From contig VWZP01007508.1 in the NCBI GenBank assembly GCA_013396995.1, positions 522,009 through 586,008 on the forward strand: 64,000 nt of DNA, read 5' to 3'. The stretch comes from Dicaeum eximium. Taxonomy: Eukaryota > Chordata > Aves > Passeriformes > Dicaeidae. Below are positions 60,465-64,000 of this stretch, piece after piece. Every line of letters starts with the position of its first letter. The first letter of the stretch is position 1. A program made the position numbers and the translations under genes. Under the pieces are notes generated by a model. It saw only the letters and a list, made by a program, of their open reading frames with translations, did no database searches and was not told the origin of the DNA.

Positions 60465-63400
60465 ACTAGAAGTGAAATGAAAAATGACCAAGGTATGATC
60501 TACACCTGACCCCTCTTCTCTAGCTCTCAAGCACTCCAACGCTTGACACAATCCTGACAGTTGTATCAAAAGAAGTAAAAGAACAAATCTTTCACATCTG
60601 CTTTTGTTTCCCAAATAAATTCTCCTTGTCCTTTAATCTTTCATCACTCTGTAAGCATTACCATGTGCAGGATAAGAACACCAGTAACACTAGTAAAACA
60701 AACACAAGAATGAAAAAGAAGCAAAGAAGGCTGAGGTTCTTTAGTCTGTTTTTTATGTTGGTTTTAAACTCATCACTATTCATTTGCAGTACTTTAAAGT
60801 AAACCCATCTACAGCTTTGAGGACATGCAAAATATTTTTAATGACTTTCTAAACAAAACAATCGGAGAGGGCCTTCCTGCAACAGCTCAGAGTCACCTTT
60901 TAGCTGGTCTAATAGACTTTTGAGTCTCTATGCAAGAGATTTGGGGGTACAAAGAAAAAAGAAGTGTTTTTGTCCCCCACACATTTCACCACGAGGACTC
61001 CCAGGCCTCAATATATTGTGGCTGCTGCTTCTCTCTCCTACAATAGGCACAGCCAAATCCCTTCCTTTCCCTCATGTCTGTGGTCAGGAAACACAAGTGT
61101 GCAGTGGAACAGTAAACTCCCAAATCCACCCTGCAGATGGATGTGCTTTTCACTATTTCAGCTCAGTGACTCTTGGTGTCACAGCCCCTACTCCAGGAGC
61201 ACGTGGGTAATGCTACAGCAAAAAGGAGGAGCTGCAAAGCTGCTGCAGCACCAGGAGGAAAATTCCTGCTCCACTGAATGAACTGGAAGCGCACACACCT
61301 CCAAGTTGTGGCTGTCACATCCTCCTCCAGTCTCTCTTAGGACAAGACAGCCCAGCCAGGCACAGAATATGCCTCCAGAAATTGTAGAGAATTGTTTTTC
61401 ATTTCAGCTTCCCCAAGTAAGACACTTCACTATGTTTTAGCTCCTCAGGCAGTTCTTACTAGCAAAGATATGGTCTAACAGAGGCCTCTGCAGAAGTGGC
61501 ATTCAAATTCACAGTCTTTAAAATAAGCTGTGCTGATTTTCACTCTCCAAAATCCTTAAGTTAAAAAAATAATTCAAGGCATTCAAGCATCGACTACCAT
61601 AAATCCTCAGTATTCAGTTAAGGGCAGGAAGCAGCTTACTTCCTACTCCAGACAAGTTTCATAGAAAAAAAGCCAACCCAAAAAATGCCTTCACAGAGTG
61701 CAAGAACAGGAGCACTGAAAAGCTGTTTCAAAGCAAACCTCCTAAAACCTTGATTCTTCTACCCAAGTTCAAAACACATTCTCTGCCACTCTGCTCATTC
61801 CCTTTGAGCAGCATCAGTTCTGAACTATGATCCTGGATTTTAGCTGGAAGGAAAGCTCAAATAACCCAGACTTAATTAGGTAGATAACATAACTGCCAAA
61901 ATGCTACACAGTAATAATAATAGAAATAATAATTTAAGAGCATACCTTATGAATTCTAACTTTAAAATGCATTGTTCCAGAATTTCACAACCTCTTACAC
62001 TGCTTGAGGCATGGCAGCTCTCAAATTCCTTTGGTTAATTATCTAAAAGTACCAGGTCTCACTTGCAGACAATGGAACACACACACACACAAAGAGCATA
62101 CCTGAATTAATTATTTCCCATTTTTGCTCAAGTCATATAAATAAAATGTGGATCAAACTAATGGTCTGGAAATGATGCAATGCAAAACTCTTGGCTAGTA
62201 CATGTTATCATATAATACACTAAAAATAAATCAACACATTGTTTCCTTTAGTGTTATTTGTACACATTTTATCTTATTTTGGTTCATATAATAGATTTAA
62301 CCATTTTAAGTCTGTTAATCCCCATCTGCAACTCCCTTACATGACCACAAATATCTTATAATCCCACTAAAGTACATAAAATACTCATTATTTTAAACTA
62401 CATTAACACTTCTTAACTGAAAAATGATTTGTGCATGTTACAATTCAATTTCTAAAATTAAAAAAAAAAAAGCTTCATCTTGAATTCAGTCAGTACATGG
62501 CTAACCAAAGTTCCCAGAAAAAGTTTATCTGATGTATCTGCTCAACAGCAACAGTGACTTTTGCACAGTATGAATATGGAAGTATGAGGTAAATACAAAG
62601 AAATAAATTGCACCAGTGTGAAAGCAAATAGCCACCACTCAGTAGGTGCCCAAAAGAGGAACTTCTGAGAGCAAATGACATTTCCCCTCCTCCACAGAGA
62701 CATGTCAACCCAGCAAATAACTGACAAATTAAGTCTCTTGTCTCAAATATAACCTACTTTTGTGGCTAAAAGGCAATGTTGAAAAGCAAAAGTGAAGTGA
62801 TGTTTGCAGCTGTTCTGATGGGACCTTGCTTTCAGGTCAAAAGTATGAAAAAAACAGGTGCAAAAATACCAGGGAGTTGTTAACACTACATACACCAGTA
62901 GGGACCCAGTGGCTCCACACTACCAAAACCAGCTTCCATCTCAAATCAAACTTTTCAGACAGAATTTTGCCAAGAAAAATCAAAAATAATAACAAAGAAC
63001 AGAGCTCTAACATGAGTCTGCTTGGGAGCTTCTTTCAGAGGGCACTTTCTTTTCCCCATGTTTCAGTGTCTATTCATTTTCCTTTTCCAGGTATTCCTGC
63101 TTCCATAGGGAATGAAGCATCATAAATTTTTCACACATTTGATGATATACGAGTGGGTCTCTTAGAATGAGAAAAATAATGCCAAGGAGGCCTTCATGCC
63201 CAGCAGAGCACAGCAGACAAGGCTATTCTGGTTCACACTATTCAAATAAGGTTTGTGGTATTAACAGAGCAGATGTCAAAAGTCTACTCACATTGGACAA
63301 AATTCTGTGGGAGTATATGTTACTGGGCCACAGCCATGAAAGCAGTCATATTCCCTCTCACAGCCATAATCAACTCCTTTTCTTCATCCCATCAGAACAT

Positions 63401-63979
63401 CACTTACATTTAAATCAAATATGTGTTTCTTCCTTTCCACCAGCAGAACTGTGTTCATTACCCAGTGTAAGTCACTACCTTGTTTCTTTTCTTTCAAAAT
63501 TAAATCAGTGTTAAGTGAAGTATAGTAACGGTCAACTCAAGAAACAACCTGCTGTGTGAGCTGAAAACTATTTCATGCAACAATCAAGAAAGAAGGCAAA
63601 GAAATAGGAAGAACTGATGCAAGTCTTCTTAACCAAGTGACTGATGCACGTGGCAAAATCTTCCTAACCACTGTCATCAACTTTTAGAGATCATGGGTGA
63701 ATTACAACATCACACAAGCAGCTTTCATTTTCTTTATATCAGTTTTAATGTCATTTCTGAAGGGCCAAGGGTCAACTTCCAGTATTTCATTCACTGTTTC
63801 AGTTTCTGGTACTAGAATGCAGAACAAGGAAGCAAACATGGTCATAAAAAACACACTCCAGAAGAATCACCACTGGATCAAATTCTCACCTCCCCAGGCT
63901 AAGAAAACATCACCTCATTTTCACATGCATAAAAAGCCACACAAAGCTTAGCCCTCTTAGGAGGATTAGAAATGCCGTC

Positions 63980-64000
63980 TTGTCCTGGTTTAGGACAGAC
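63980..64000 (+). mobile_element. Possible start of an LTR cut by the window edge
   Basis: The last 20 nt, TGTCCTGGTTTAGGACAGAC, begin with TG and resemble the TGTCCTGGTTT start of several avian endogenous retrovirus LTRs. Too short to be sure. Confidence 0.25.

Larger units (their letters stand above)
60075..64000 (-). other. SWAP70 intron upstream of exon A (incomplete)
   Basis: The acceptor of exon A is at 60075-60076. I looked on the minus strand for the preceding exon, which should end close to a Val-Pro-Glu-Glu coding stretch with a GT donor, and found none. The intron therefore probably continues past the window edge. It contains one undetermined base (60464), an (AC)n run near 62080-62093, and possibly the first bases of an LTR at the extreme right. 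Confidence 0.75.

Noticed and set aside
1..64000. Bacterial-type systems (CRISPR arrays, operons, riboswitches, prophage)
   Set aside because: The DNA is vertebrate; no direct-repeat arrays with spacers or clustered intron-less genes are present.
60100..64000. Search for SWAP70 exons 1-3 on the minus strand
   Set aside because: No segment with the expected EF-hand-region residues and matching splice sites was found, so none is reported.

Overview
This is vertebrate nuclear DNA, most likely from a bird. The support is intron-containing gene structure with canonical GT-AG splice sites, several 3'-end fragments of CR1 LINEs (the dominant avian/reptilian retroposon) with the typical 'GGTCCCTTCCAA' tail, moderate GC with sharp CpG islands, and a low overall repeat load. 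A passerine is possible but not shown. No bacterial, viral or plasmid feature was found.

The one gene that can be identified with confidence is SWAP70 on the minus strand, 47668-60074 (coding part). Nine consecutive coding exons were mapped base by base. They join in frame into 448 codons plus a stop, covering everything from the end of the N-terminal EF-hand-like region through the PH domain, the long coiled coil and the actin-binding C-terminus. By comparison with the 585-residue human protein, roughly the first 138 residues are missing; no exon for them is visible between 60075 and 64000, so they should lie beyond the right edge. A long AT-rich 3'UTR probably runs down to about 45.76 kb, with several possible polyadenylation signals.

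Positions 1 to about 45.7 kb hold no recognisable protein-coding gene. In mammals the gene after SWAP70, in convergent orientation, is SBF2. I looked for its C-terminal PH-domain exons and found none, so if that order is kept SBF2 must end left of this window. What is visible there: a long compound ATCC/TTCC microsatellite (1842-1945), CR1 fragments (2952-3326, about 5690-5770, about 35830-35920, 44555-44640), a G-quadruplex-type G run (5097-5115), a perfect 12-bp hairpin (15683-15710), AT-rich stretches that look like conserved non-coding elements (best at 37205-37480), and two CpG islands (40560-41760 and 43880-44170). The first island contains an 11-bp G/C-rich minisatellite and is followed on the plus strand by splice-like signals, which would fit an unannotated non-coding transcript approaching SWAP70 from the opposite strand. 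That transcript is inference only.

I found no previously undescribed system. The observations most worth checking are the possible CpG-island lncRNA (40.5-42.7 kb), the isolated exon-like segment at 38675-38754, the possible terminal exon at 13751-14690, and the recursive-splice-like motif at the start of one SWAP70 exon.
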